DNA of 64,000 bases from Staphylococcus sp. IVB6181. Lineage in GTDB: Bacteria; Bacillota; Bacilli; Staphylococcales; Staphylococcaceae. The DNA is taken from the NCBI RefSeq assembly GCF_025561445.1, contig NZ_CP095096.1, forward strand, positions 2,335,822 to 2,399,821, given 5' to 3'. The notes under the pieces are model-generated. The model did no database searches, was not told the origin of the DNA, and was given only the letters and a program-made list of their open reading frames with translations. The translations under genes were made by a program, and so were the position numbers. Below, one piece after another: positions 1-9,498 of the stretch. How positions within the stretch are numbered: position 1 is the first letter of the stretch; every line of letters begins with the position of its first letter.

Positions 1-1
1 T

Positions 2-1030
2 GTTATTTTCTACATGTCAGTAAATATGGGTGCCCTTGCTGCACCGCTTGTATTGAATGCTTTCTCTAAAGGACATATGTTCCATCAAGGCTTCTTAATC
101 GCCGCAATCGGTATGTCATTTGCGCTTGCGATTTATTTACTCTTCAACAAACGCAATTTAGGAGATGTTGGTTCTAAACCAACCAATCCATTGAACAGCA
201 GCGAAAAGAAAAAATATGCGAAAATCGCAGGTATTGCTGTGTTAGTGATTGCACTTGTATTAGTCATTACCGGCTTAACAGGTACATTATCATTCAACTT
301 AGTCAGCACAACTGTATTGGTTTTAGGTATCGCATTGCCGATTGCTTACTTTACAATCATGATTAGAAGCAAGGAAGTTACAGATGATGAACGCTCACGC
401 GTGATTTCATTCATACCGCTCTTCATTATCGGTGTTATCTTCTGGTCTATCCAAGAACAAGGTTCAAACGTCTTGAACTTATACGCTTTAAGCGGTACTG
501 ATATGAAATTGAACTTATTCGGTTGGAAAACAGATTTCGGTAAAACATATTTCCAATCTATTAACCCGCTCTTCATCGTATTGTTAGCACCTGTGCTTTC
601 ATATGTTTGGAAGAAATTGGGTGATCGTCAACCAAGCTTGGCGACTAAATTCGTTTGGGGTGCATGGTTAGCAGGTGTTTCTTACATACTGGTAGCAGTC
701 GTTATGATGACTTCAGGCGGCAACAGTGTATCCGTGAACTGGGTTATTTTATCTTACATCCTTTGCGTTATCGGTGAATTATGTTTATCACCTACCGGCA
801 ACAGTGCCGCAGTTAAATTGGCACCTAAAGCCTTCAACTCGCAAATGATGAGTTTATGGTTATTAGCAAATGCGACAGCACAAGCCATCAACGGAACGCT
901 CGTTAAATTAATCGAGCCGTTAGGCTATCAAAATTATTTCTTATTCCTAGGAAGTTTAGCAGTAATTATCGGGTTGGTTACATTAGCATTTGTGCCTAAG
1001 ATTGTTAAAGGTATGCGCGGTATACGCTAA
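2..1030 (+). CDS. dtpT: Di-/tripeptide:proton symporter, POT family (5' end outside window)
   Basis: C-terminal part of a proton-coupled peptide importer of the POT/PTR2 family in the cytoplasmic membrane. The reading frame is open to the window edge (codons before the first ATG at 14 read V-I-F-Y), so the real start lies upstream. About 340 residues remain, with eight or nine hydrophobic segments and the family phrase CVIGELCLSPTGNS near residue 250, which is typical of the conserved late helices of DtpT. It stands alone and is followed by a strong terminator. Family assignment is firm; substrate range is known only by homology. Confidence 0.88.
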   Translation, partial: VIFYMSVNMGALAAPLVLNAFSKGHMFHQGFLIAAIGMSFALAIYLLFNKRNLGDVGSKPTNPLNSSEKKKYAKIAGIAVLVIALVLVITGLTGTLSFNLVSTTVLVLGIALPIAYFTIMIRSKEVTDDERSRVISFIPLFIIGVIFWSIQEQGSNVLNLYALSGTDMKLNLFGWKTDFGKTYFQSINPLFIVLLAPVLSYVWKKLGDRQPSLATKFVWGAWLAGVSYILVAVVMMTSGGNSVSVNWVILSYILCVIGELCLSPTGNSAAVKLAPKAFNSQMMSLWLLANATAQAINGTLVKLIEPLGYQNYFLFLGSLAVIIGLVTLAFVPKIVKGMRGIR

Positions 1031-1053
1031 AATAACGCTTTATTACCCAAAAT

Positions 1054-1092
1054 AGAGGGACAAGAACTCAACAAGTTCTTGCCCCTCTTTTC
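1054..1092 (+). terminator. Rho-independent terminator after dtpT
   Basis: Near-perfect hairpin, AGAGGGACAAGAACT pairing with AGTTCTTGCCCCTCT around a short loop, followed by TTTTCTT. It lies between two converging genes and could also stop the minus-strand gene weakly. Confidence 0.85.
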
Positions 1093-1137
1093 TTATTTGA
1101 ATCATATTTTTATTGGTTTCAAATCTCAGCCTTACAC

Positions 1138-1674
1138 TTATTTATTTCCCAAGAAATATGCTTCGACTTCTTTCCAGTTATTCACACGATCGAAGTCTTC
1201 GTTATGAATATTGTGCTGAGCTGTATACATCACTGGTTTTCCTGTAAAACGTGCCAGTTGTCTTGGGTTATCATCAATTAAATAATCTGCTTTAACAATA
1301 TTCTTTCTGCCGCAAAAGACGAATTGCTGCGGATCTAAAAATGGAAAATGTACTCTTAACCATTCATATTTATCATGGAACGAAGTCGGTACATCCATTG
1401 CTGCTGTCGCAATGTACATATCATAATGCTCTGCTAGTTTCTTAACCACTTCTTGTGAATCTTTAATCACTTCTAAGTTTTTGAAGAAGCCCGGTTGTTT
1501 CAAAACTTCATCAAGCACACCTTCGTGTTCCGGCATAAAGTGGCGTAATTTATTTCCATCTAATAATGCCTCTTTGATTCCTAAATCTGTACGTTTATTC
1601 ACTTCCTCAATCAAAGCTTTGATTGTATCCGCTAATACTTCATCCATATCAATCGCTATTGATTCTCTCTTCAT
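1138..1674 (-). CDS. Putative 5'(3')-deoxyribonucleotidase, HAD superfamily
   Basis: 178 residues. The N-terminal motif DMDEVLAD (residues 9-16) is the HAD nucleophile motif DxDxV, and LIDDNPRQL near residue 133 supplies the later acidic pair. This pattern is that of the NT5C-type deoxyribonucleotidases (Pfam NT5C), which dephosphorylate dNMPs in the cytosol. The length fits the family. It is transcribed alone, downstream of hisC on the same strand but separated from it by a hairpin terminator. The exact nucleotide substrate cannot be read from sequence. Confidence 0.75.
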   Translation of the reverse strand: MKRESIAIDMDEVLADTIKALIEEVNKRTDLGIKEALLDGNKLRHFMPEHEGVLDEVLKQPGFFKNLEVIKDSQEVVKKLAEHYDMYIATAAMDVPTSFHDKYEWLRVHFPFLDPQQFVFCGRKNIVKADYLIDDNPRQLARFTGKPVMYTAQHNIHNEDFDRVNNWKEVEAYFLGNK

Positions 1675-1770
1675 ACTTATAGCAACTTCCTTTCCTTATC
1701 TTCTCTTCGAGTATAGCATATTTATTTTATTTAGTTGTGAAGCAAGGTTGCCGATTATGTAAATACAAAA

Positions 1771-1799
1771 CAAGCAGAGACTGTTTATCGCTCTGCTTG
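1771..1799 (-). terminator. Terminator after hisC
   Basis: CAAGCAGAG and CTCTGCTTG form a perfect 9-bp stem with an 11-nt loop. On the minus strand it is followed by TTTTGTATTT. Confidence 0.8.
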
Positions 1800-1811
1800 T
1801 CCATATTCAGC

Positions 1812-2876
1812 TTATTTTTCAAAATCAAAATTTTTCAAGACTTCGATCATGGCATCATTTTGTTCTGGGAAGCCGATAGTTACACGTACGCCGTTCGGGA
1901 ATGGGCGTGTAATACAGCCTACGCTCAAGAATGCTTCATATAAATCTTTAGGTCGGTTGGTATTAATGAATACAAAGTTGGTTTGACTCTCAAAGAAATA
2001 CTTGCTTTCTGGAATTTCATAGAATTTCTTACGTTCAGCCGCATTTTTTTGCTGGATTTCTTTTAAGTACGCTTGGTCTTCAAAAGCCGCAACTGCCGCA
2101 TACTCTGATAAACGACCTACGTTAAACGGTGGACGGATAATATTATACGTTTTAATCGCTTCTTCTGTTGCGATGATATAACCGATTCTAAGTCCAGCTA
2201 AGCCGTAAGCTTTAGAGAACGTACGCATTAAGAATGCATTCGGGAAGCGTTCTTGCAATTTCAATGTATCCGGGAAGTCTTTTGCTGTCACAAATTCAAA
2301 GTATGCTTCATCGACTAAAACAGGTACGTTGCTTGGTACTTGTTCAAGAAATGCTTCTAATTCCGCATGTGTCACGTAATTGCCTGTCGGGTTATTCGGG
2401 TTGCAAATCCATACTAACGCTGTATCTTCATCTACTTCTGCTAAAATACCATCTAAATCAAATTGTCCATTGTCTTTAAGCGGTACTTGCACAACTTCTG
2501 CCGCTTCTACAATCGCATTATGATAGTATTGTCCGAATGTGCCTTGGCTTGTAACAATTTTATCTCCAGGTGTTAACACAGCACGTGAAATCATGAGGAT
2601 GACTTCATCTAAGCCGGCACCGAATAAAATACGATTTTCATTGATACCTAAAGCTTTGGCGATATCTTTACGTAATGTCGGTGCACCTGTTTCCGGGTAA
2701 TACAACACTTCATCGACATGTGATCGAATTGCTTCTTTTGCTTTTGGAGAAGGTCCGTATAAGTTTTCATTAGATGCAAGTTTATGTAATTCGATATCTA
2801 ACCCGAATTCTTCTTTTAAAGCTCTTGGCGAGAGACCTGGCTGATATGCTGAGAGTTGATTGATTTGTTCTTTCAT
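1812..2876 (-). CDS. hisC: Histidinol-phosphate aminotransferase
   Basis: 354 residues, class I/II PLP-dependent aminotransferase fold. The PLP lysine sits in [14 protein letters not shown] near residue 220, the NPNNPTG motif lies near residue 160, and a conserved arginine is in the C-terminal [10 protein letters not shown] segment. HisC converts imidazole-acetol phosphate and glutamate to histidinol phosphate. No other his genes are nearby, so here it is a lone his-type aminotransferase; in Firmicutes such enzymes often also act on aromatic amino acids (family knowledge, not visible here). Start ATG at 2876 has GGGG about 8 nt upstream. Confidence 0.85.
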   Translation of the reverse strand: MKEQINQLSAYQPGLSPRALKEEFGLDIELHKLASNENLYGPSPKAKEAIRSHVDEVLYYPETGAPTLRKDIAKALGINENRILFGAGLDEVILMISRAVLTPGDKIVTSQGTFGQYYHNAIVEAAEVVQVPLKDNGQFDLDGILAEVDEDTALVWICNPNNPTGNYVTHAELEAFLEQVPSNVPVLVDEAYFEFVTAKDFPDTLKLQERFPNAFLMRTFSKAYGLAGLRIGYIIATEEAIKTYNIIRPPFNVGRLSEYAAVAAFEDQAYLKEIQQKNAAERKKFYEIPESKYFFESQTNFVFINTNRPKDLYEAFLSVGCITRPFPNGVRVTIGFPEQNDAMIEVLKNFDFEK

Positions 2877-3003
2877 AAATATCTGTCCCCTTTTAACTGG
2901 TTTGTTTAAAAATTTGAAATTTACTGATAATTATATACCTTATAGAGACAACTTGGCAATAGTTGTTCGTACGTTCATGAAATTGTAAGGTTTAAAATAG
3001 AAA

Positions 3004-3030
3004 AAGTCCGAGCACAAAGGCTCAGACTTA
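3004..3030 (-). terminator. Terminator of the compatible-solute ABC operon
   Basis: AAGTCCGAGC and GGCTCAGACTT form a hairpin; on the minus strand the sequence continues into TTTTTCTATTTT. Confidence 0.8.
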
Positions 3031-3041
3031 AACTATAACTA

Positions 3042-4559
3042 TTATTTTTCAATCAAATGTTCTTTTTCTAAATATTCTTTTGCGACTTGATACGGATCTT
3101 CGTTTTTCACTGTTACTTTATAGTTCATTTCCTGCATTTCTTCATCTGAAATTTTGCCTGCTAATTTATTCAGCGGCTTTTTAATTTCAGGATGATCTTT
3201 GAGGTAGGATTCTTTAAAGATTGGTGCGCCTTGATAAGGCGGGAAGACATGTTTATCATCTTCTAATACCACCATATCGTATTGTCTTAATTCCGCATCT
3301 GTTGAATAAGCATCTATTAAGTTGATATCGCCTTTTTTAACTGCTTGATAGCGTAATTTAGGTTCCATTGTACGGATATTATCAAACTTCAGACCATATG
3401 CCTTAGAGACCGCTTTAAAGCCGTCAGGACGGTCATTAAATTCTAATGTAAAGCCTGGTTTGATTTGATTTTGTACTTTTTCTAAATCACCTATCGTTTT
3501 CAGACCATGCTTTTTCGCAAAGTCGCGTTTGACTGCCAATGCATACGTATTATTGTATTTCATCGGTTTCAACATCGTGATGCCGTCTTTTTTCTCTAAG
3601 CTTTGTTTCGCTTGCTGGTAAACTTTGGCTTCTTCTTTAGATTTCAACGGTTCTTTCGTTAATTCGCCTAACACTGTACCTGTGAATTCTAAATAACCGT
3701 CAATATCATCTGATTTCAGTGCGTTGTATAAGAATGATGTTTTACCCATACCGTCTTTGACTTCAACCGTATTATCTGTTTCATCTTCAATTAAAATCTT
3801 ATACATATTCGTGATGATAGAAGGTTCTGACCCTAGTTTGCCGGCAATTGTTACCTTGTCGCCTTTCGCGCCTAACATCGGCACTACTAATACTAAGACG
3901 ATAACAATTAAAATGGCACCTAAAGTAATTAACAATTTCTTATATGACAGCTTCTGCATATAACGCAATGCTAAATCAAAGATAATCGCTAAAATAGCAG
4001 CTGGAATTGCGCCTAATAAAATCAGAGAGCTGTTATTGCGGTCGATACCTAATAAGATTAAATCACCTAAACCGCCTGCCCCGATTAACGCAGCAAGTGT
4101 TGCAGTACCGATAATTAATACCATTGCAGTACGTATACCTGCCATAATAATCGGCATAGCAATCGGCAGCTCTACTTTTGTTAAGCGGCGTCCAGGTTTC
4201 ATCCCAATCCCTTTTGCGGCTTCTACTAATGAGGGATCTACTTCCTTGATTCCAGTGTATGTATTACGCAGGATTGGAAGTAATGCATACACAACTAATG
4301 CAATGATGGCAGGGACTGTACCAATTCCGAATAACGGAATCATTAGACCTAATAATGCCAGTGACGGTATCGTCTGCATCACCGCAGCAATATTAATAAT
4401 CACTTCAGAGAAATGCTTGGTCTTCGTCAGCAAGATACCTAAAGGTACCCCGATTAAACAAGCAATCAGCAAAGCGATAAATGAAATCTGAATATGTTCT
4501 AAAATAGTACTCAGCAATTCGCCTTTACGTTCAGAGAGGGTTTGGAAGAATGTACTCAT
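3042..4559 (-). CDS. Osmoprotectant ABC transporter, fused permease and substrate-binding protein (OpuB/OpuC type)
   Basis: 505 residues in two parts. Residues 1 to about 235 are a five- or six-helix permease with the binding-protein-dependent EAA-like loop (VEAAKGIGMKPGRRL, near 113). Residues 240-505 form a periplasmic-type binding domain of the glycine betaine/choline QAT class, tethered outside the cell by the last helix. In OpuC-type systems these are separate proteins, but the fusion is common in staphylococci and lactic acid bacteria. Its start overlaps the stop of the ATPase gene by 4 nt (ATGA), so translation is probably coupled. The ligand (choline, betaine or carnitine) is inferred. 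Confidence 0.85.
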   Translation of the reverse strand: MSTFFQTLSERKGELLSTILEHIQISFIALLIACLIGVPLGILLTKTKHFSEVIINIAAVMQTIPSLALLGLMIPLFGIGTVPAIIALVVYALLPILRNTYTGIKEVDPSLVEAAKGIGMKPGRRLTKVELPIAMPIIMAGIRTAMVLIIGTATLAALIGAGGLGDLILLGIDRNNSSLILLGAIPAAILAIIFDLALRYMQKLSYKKLLITLGAILIVIVLVLVVPMLGAKGDKVTIAGKLGSEPSIITNMYKILIEDETDNTVEVKDGMGKTSFLYNALKSDDIDGYLEFTGTVLGELTKEPLKSKEEAKVYQQAKQSLEKKDGITMLKPMKYNNTYALAVKRDFAKKHGLKTIGDLEKVQNQIKPGFTLEFNDRPDGFKAVSKAYGLKFDNIRTMEPKLRYQAVKKGDINLIDAYSTDAELRQYDMVVLEDDKHVFPPYQGAPIFKESYLKDHPEIKKPLNKLAGKISDEEMQEMNYKVTVKNEDPYQVAKEYLEKEHLIEK

Positions 4560-5512
4560 GATACGTCACCTCTCTTATTTTGTGCTAAGAACTTAAAGAC
4601 ATCTTCTCGTGTTAATAGATGCAGCTGTCCTTGCTGCTCAACCGCAACACCATCCGCATGTGCTAAATCCTCATACACTTTATTGAGCGGTGCATCTGCA
4701 GATACGATAGGCAATTCCTGTGCAGTATCAATCGCTTTCAGTTTTGTTGCGCGTAAAATCGTTTCAAGTGTCAGTCTTGGTGCGTTGGCTTGATCATATT
4801 GGCTGATGAAGTGTCGGACAAACTCATTTTTCGGATGATCTAAGAAACCATCCGGTGTATCGATTTGTTCTACACGCCCCTCATTTAACAAGCAGATACG
4901 ATCTGCTAATTTCATAGCTTCGTTAATATCATGTGTCACAAACACAATTGTTTTCTTGATTTTTGATTGCAATTCAATCAAATCTTCTTGCAGTTTTGTG
5001 CGGCTGATCGGGTCTAATGCACTAAAAGGTTCATCCATTAATATCATTGGAGGATCTGCAGCCAGTGCACGTACAACACCGACACGTTGACGTTGGCCGC
5101 CTGATAACTCATCAGGTTTGCGATCGCGATATGTATCAGGATCTAAATTAACCATTTCTAATAATTCATCAATGCGCTGGTCGATTCTAGTTTTGTCCCA
5201 GCCTTTCATTTGAGGCACTTGTGCAATATTTTCTTTCACCGTCATATGCGGAAACAGTGCAATTTGCTGGAGCACATAGCCGATATCCCATCGCATTTCA
5301 TAAACTGGAAAGTCGCTGATCGGCTTATCCTTAAAATAAATGTATCCTTTCGTGAGCGGAATCAACCGGTTAATCATTTTCAAAGTTGTTGTCTTACCGC
5401 TTCCTGATGGTCCGATTAACACGAAGAATTCGCCTTCTTCAACATTAAAGCTGACATTATCGACTACTGTCTTATTGCCGTATTGCTTTGAAACGTTCTT
5501 AAATTCTATCAT
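4556..5512 (-). CDS. Osmoprotectant ABC transporter, ATP-binding protein (OpuA/OpuC type)
   Basis: 318 residues. Walker A GPSGSGKTT at about 34-42, signature LSGGQRQRVG near 138, Walker B ILMDEPFSALD near 157, and H-loop FVTHDINEAM near 192. The last ~60 residues resemble one CBS motif (PIVSADAPLNKVYEDLAH). OpuCA proteins of S. aureus and Listeria have a tandem CBS pair that binds c-di-AMP (family knowledge), so control through this half-length module may differ. First gene of a two-gene operon with the fused permease/binding protein. Confidence 0.87.
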   Translation of the reverse strand: MIEFKNVSKQYGNKTVVDNVSFNVEEGEFFVLIGPSGSGKTTTLKMINRLIPLTKGYIYFKDKPISDFPVYEMRWDIGYVLQQIALFPHMTVKENIAQVPQMKGWDKTRIDQRIDELLEMVNLDPDTYRDRKPDELSGGQRQRVGVVRALAADPPMILMDEPFSALDPISRTKLQEDLIELQSKIKKTIVFVTHDINEAMKLADRICLLNEGRVEQIDTPDGFLDHPKNEFVRHFISQYDQANAPRLTLETILRATKLKAIDTAQELPIVSADAPLNKVYEDLAHADGVAVEQQGQLHLLTREDVFKFLAQNKRGDVS

Positions 5513-5545
5513 GCTTTATTCACCTGCATTCTATTCATTTTAAAA

Positions 5546-5592
5546 AATAACAGCAAGCTTACACATTAATCATTGTGATACTTGCTGTTATT
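5546..5592 (-). terminator. Terminator after recQ
   Basis: A 12-bp perfect stem, AATAACAGCAAG with CTTGCTGTTATT, around a 23-nt loop. The minus strand then continues into a run of T, so it ends the recQ transcript just before the opu promoter region. Confidence 0.8.
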
Positions 5593-5604
5593 ATTTTATT
5601 TCCT

Positions 5605-7383
5605 CTATACTTGTGCTTTATAGTTATGAATGGTTTCAATAAATTGAGGACAGTAATGTTTTAATTTATAACTGCCGACACCATCTATCGCAATCATTTC
5701 TTGTTTGGATTCTGGCTTGCGCTTCGCAAACTCTTCCAGAGTAAAGTCTGTAAAAATACTGATCGGTGCCACATTCAGCTTCTCGCTTAATTGTTGACGT
5801 ACTTGAACAAGTGCATCGTATAAAGCGCGATCGACGCCTTCAATCGTATTAATATTTACTTTTTCTCGTGATTTCTTCTTAAATGGTACAGTATAAATTT
5901 TTAACCCTTCATTTAATACTTTCTTAATCTTTTTATCACAAGTTAAAACTTCATCATTTTCATTTAAGAAGCCTTTAAAGCGTAATTCATCAATCAAATG
6001 ACTGCATTCTGAGGTAGTATATTCTTTCATAATACCGAACGTTGAAAGTTTGTCATACTGGTTGTACTTCACATAGTCTGACGTTTCTCCTCTTAACACT
6101 TGAATGATTACGCCGTACGTTTCTTGCTGCTTCATGCGTACAATACAACTGATAATTTTCTTCGCTTCATTCGTCATATCGTATGTTTTGTTTTCATTTC
6201 TGCAGTTGCTGCAGCGTCCGCATTCTTCAAGCTTCTCATTCGGTTCAAAGTAATGGACTAAAGTAGCTTCCAGACATTTCTTTGTCTTGGTATATTGAAT
6301 CATTTTATTCAGCTTTTCACCCATTTTCTCTTTATAATCATCATCCCCTTTAGAAGATGAAATAAAGAATTGATGCAAGCTGATATCACGATCGCTGTAC
6401 AATAGAATACATTCACTTGTTAAGCCGTCACGTCCGGCACGCCCAGCTTCTTGATAATAAGATTCTAAATCGCCCGGCATATTGTAATGGATAACATATC
6501 TGACATTCGATTTATCGATACCCATACCGAATGCGTTGGTCGCAATGACTACTTTCGTACGGTCGAAGACAAAGTCGTTTTGTGCTTCTTCACGCTCTTT
6601 ATTCGTTAAACCTGCATGATAAATCGTACTGTTGATTTTCTGATCTTCAAACACTTGTTGCAGCTCTTCGACTTGTTTGCGTGTCGAACAATAAATAATG
6701 CCTGCTTGATGGTCATGTTCTTTCACATACTCTAAGACGAACTTCTGTCTTTGATACGTTGAATTTACTTTAAAGACAAGGTTCGGACGTTTAACACTTG
6801 TTTTTACACGATTGCTAAAAGCAATGTGCAAACGTTCCATAATGTCTTTTTGAACTTCAACTGTTGCTGTAGCTGTCAATGCCGCAATCGCAAAGTCTTG
6901 AGGCAGACTCATCACTTTATCAATCACTTGCTGATAACTCGGTCTGAAATCGTGCCCCCATTTAGAAATACAGTGCGCTTCATCAAAAGCGATTAAATGA
7001 ATATCTAATCCGAACATCAGCTTCATAAATTGACCATTGTCAAAACGCTCTGGCGCGACATACAAGAACTGAATGTCACCGCGTTTTAATTCTGCTTCAA
7101 TTGCACGCTGCTCCTTTTGAGACAAGCTGCTGTTCAGATAAGCAGCGCGAATACCCATTGCTTTCAACTGATCCACTTGGTCTTTCATCAATGAAATCAA
7201 TGGACTGATGACTACCGTGACGCCACCCATAATGAGTCCCGGTACTTGATAACATAATGATTTACCGCCGCCTGTAGGTAAAACCCCCAGGACATTTTGT
7301 TTGTCTAAAATTTTAGATATGATTTCCTTCTGCCCTGGACGGAAATCTTTATATCCAAAATAATGCGATAATGTCGTTTCCAT
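5605..7383 (-). CDS. recQ: ATP-dependent DNA helicase, RecQ family
   Basis: 592 residues, superfamily 2 3'-5' DNA helicase. Walker A LPTGGGKSLCYQ near 36, DEAH box FDEAHCISKWGHDFRP near 135, and the motif VI segment YYQEAGRAGRDG near 320. Next comes a RecQ zinc-binding region with the cysteines of ECGRCSNC near 390, a winged-helix region, and a C-terminal HRDC domain (residues about 515-590). The full RecQ-Zn-WH-HRDC layout is present. Starts 12 nt after the stop of the ABC-F gene, so the two are very likely co-transcribed. It acts in recombination repair and fork processing. Confidence 0.88.
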   Translation of the reverse strand: METTLSHYFGYKDFRPGQKEIISKILDKQNVLGVLPTGGGKSLCYQVPGLIMGGVTVVISPLISLMKDQVDQLKAMGIRAAYLNSSLSQKEQRAIEAELKRGDIQFLYVAPERFDNGQFMKLMFGLDIHLIAFDEAHCISKWGHDFRPSYQQVIDKVMSLPQDFAIAALTATATVEVQKDIMERLHIAFSNRVKTSVKRPNLVFKVNSTYQRQKFVLEYVKEHDHQAGIIYCSTRKQVEELQQVFEDQKINSTIYHAGLTNKEREEAQNDFVFDRTKVVIATNAFGMGIDKSNVRYVIHYNMPGDLESYYQEAGRAGRDGLTSECILLYSDRDISLHQFFISSSKGDDDYKEKMGEKLNKMIQYTKTKKCLEATLVHYFEPNEKLEECGRCSNCRNENKTYDMTNEAKKIISCIVRMKQQETYGVIIQVLRGETSDYVKYNQYDKLSTFGIMKEYTTSECSHLIDELRFKGFLNENDEVLTCDKKIKKVLNEGLKIYTVPFKKKSREKVNINTIEGVDRALYDALVQVRQQLSEKLNVAPISIFTDFTLEEFAKRKPESKQEMIAIDGVGSYKLKHYCPQFIETIHNYKAQV

Positions 7384-7395
7384 AATCTTGACCCC

Positions 7396-9267
7396 TTATT
7401 GTTCTTTTAATTCTTCAAGCTCGCTCCATCGTGTGATGTCAGCTTCATACTGTGTCTCTAACGCTTCTTTCTCTGTGTTTAATTCTTGAATTTTACCGTA
7501 GTCGTCGCTTGCGTCTATCATCTCTTGTTCTATTTCCTCTAGACGCGTTTCTGTATGTTCAATACGCTCCATAACAGTTTCGTATTCACGTTTTTCTTTA
7601 TAAGACAACCCTTTTCTTTGTCTTTCTATCAGTGCTTTCGGCTGTGTTTTCACAGTTTCCTTTTGTTTTTCTTGTGCTTGTTTATAATTTTCACAATCCT
7701 CAAAACTTCCGATAACACGTTCGATTTTACCATCATGTACATACCAATATTCTTGTGCCACTTTATTTAAGAAGTAGCGATCATGGCTGACAGTGATGAC
7801 TGTACCGCCGAACGTCGCAATATAGTCTTCAAGGATTGTTAATGTTTCAGTATCCAAGTCATTGGTCGGCTCATCAAGCAGCAGCACATTCGGTTGATGT
7901 ACTAACAATCTCAGCAAATACAAACGCTTTTGTTCTCCGCCGGATAATTTATAGACTTTCTTGCCGTGTGTTGCACTTGGGAATAAGAAACGTTCTAACA
8001 ACTGTGTGACTGAAACAGTTGTGCCGTCTTTTTCTTTTGCGACTTCGCTTTCTTCACGCAAGAAATCAATGACACGTATATCCCTGTCTAAACGCTCATC
8101 AGTTTGTTTGAAATAAGCTGTTTTTACAGTTAATCCGATTTTCAAATCACCGTCAAAGTCTGTATCTTCTCCAGCTAAAACATTCAATAACGTTGTTTTA
8201 CCTGCACCATTCGGTCCCACAATACCGATTTGCTGGCCGTTTTGAATAATTTGCGTCACATGCTCAAATAACGTCTTATCTCCGATACGTTTTGATACAT
8301 CATCTAATTCAAAGACTTGTTTGCCTAGTCTTGAATGCGCTAAATTCAACTGTCCGCTTTCTCGTGTTGTTTGATTCTTCACTTGTGCTTCTAAGTCGCC
8401 GAAACGATTAATACGTGCTTGCTGCTTAGTCGTTCTGGCTTTAGCACCCGCACGCATCCATGCAAGTTCTTGTTTATACAATTGACGTGCTTTTTGATTT
8501 TGCTGCTGTTCGATTTGTTCATTTTCTGCACGCATCGCAATATAGTCTTCATAATTACCGGGATAGGTAGTTAATTTGCCTCTATCCAGTTCCACAATAC
8601 GTGTCGATACTTCATTTAAGAAATAACGGTCGTGCGTCACAAACAAGACAGTGTGCGGATATTGCTTCACATAATTAATCAGCCATTTAATCGAATCAAA
8701 ATCTAAATGGTTGGTCGGTTCGTCTAAAAGCAATAAATCCGGTTGTTCAATTAAAGTTTTTGCTAAAACCACACGCTTTTGCTGACCGCCAGATAACGCA
8801 CTTACTGGTTTAGATGTATCATGAATGCCGAGTTTAGATAGAATCGTTTTCACTTCAGCACTGTAATCCCATGCCTCTGCTTGATCCATTGCTTCTTGTG
8901 CGTTCATCATTTGCTGGAAGTCTTTATCGCTTTGTGTTTCGCTGTAGCGCTGTACAGCTGTTTCGTAATTTTTAATGAGCTTTACAGCATCTGTATCTGC
9001 ACTTAACACTTCTTCAAGCACTGTATGGTCTTGATTCAAGTCTTGTTTTTGCGAAGAATAGCGTATGCGATAAGCATTCGGACAATTGACTTCTGCTTCA
9101 AAGTCATCATCTAGTCCTGCAATCACTTTTAACAATGTACTCTTCCCTGTCCCATTAATACCTACAAGTCCAATACGTTCATGCTCTGAGACAGATAAGT
9201 GCAAGTCATCAAAAATAATCTTATCTGCGTATGATTTATGTAAATGTTCAATTTTATATGCTTCCAT
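7396..9267 (-). CDS. ABC-F family ATPase, Uup-like
   Basis: 623 residues with two ABC ATPase cassettes and no membrane segments. Walker A motifs are GINGTGKST near 38 and GPNGAGKTT near 345; signatures are LSGGQQKR and LSGGEQKR; Walker B motifs are LLLLDEPTNHLD and LLLDEPTNDLD. A charged linker of the ABC-F type joins them and a coiled coil occupies about 550-623, as in Uup. ABC-F proteins bind ribosomes or act in DNA repair rather than in transport; Uup is linked to precise transposon excision and branched DNA. Upstream of recQ in the same transcript, which fits a genome-maintenance role (inference). Confidence 0.82.
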   Translation of the reverse strand: MEAYKIEHLHKSYADKIIFDDLHLSVSEHERIGLVGINGTGKSTLLKVIAGLDDDFEAEVNCPNAYRIRYSSQKQDLNQDHTVLEEVLSADTDAVKLIKNYETAVQRYSETQSDKDFQQMMNAQEAMDQAEAWDYSAEVKTILSKLGIHDTSKPVSALSGGQQKRVVLAKTLIEQPDLLLLDEPTNHLDFDSIKWLINYVKQYPHTVLFVTHDRYFLNEVSTRIVELDRGKLTTYPGNYEDYIAMRAENEQIEQQQNQKARQLYKQELAWMRAGAKARTTKQQARINRFGDLEAQVKNQTTRESGQLNLAHSRLGKQVFELDDVSKRIGDKTLFEHVTQIIQNGQQIGIVGPNGAGKTTLLNVLAGEDTDFDGDLKIGLTVKTAYFKQTDERLDRDIRVIDFLREESEVAKEKDGTTVSVTQLLERFLFPSATHGKKVYKLSGGEQKRLYLLRLLVHQPNVLLLDEPTNDLDTETLTILEDYIATFGGTVITVSHDRYFLNKVAQEYWYVHDGKIERVIGSFEDCENYKQAQEKQKETVKTQPKALIERQRKGLSYKEKREYETVMERIEHTETRLEEIEQEMIDASDDYGKIQELNTEKEALETQYEADITRWSELEELKEQ

Positions 9268-9441
9268 GTCATGCCTCCGCTTTGTTCAATCCGTTCATAT
9301 CAATTGAGGTAGTCCTCTGCACATCTCAATTTTCAGTTCTATATATTATACATCTTTTGAGGCTCAAAAGATACTCTTACAGGTTCTTCTAAGCGAGTTA
9401 AATATTAAGCTTTTGTAAAGATTTTCGAATACAAAAAAGAA

Positions 9442-9472
9442 AACGAGCAAACCCTTTTCGGATTTGCCCGTT
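9442..9472 (-). terminator. Terminator after ltaS
   Basis: AACGAGCAAACC and GGATTTGCCCGTT form a hairpin with one mismatch; the minus strand continues TTTCTTTTTTG. Confidence 0.82.
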
Positions 9473-9498
9473 CAATTCAATGATCTGTTTATCATTGA

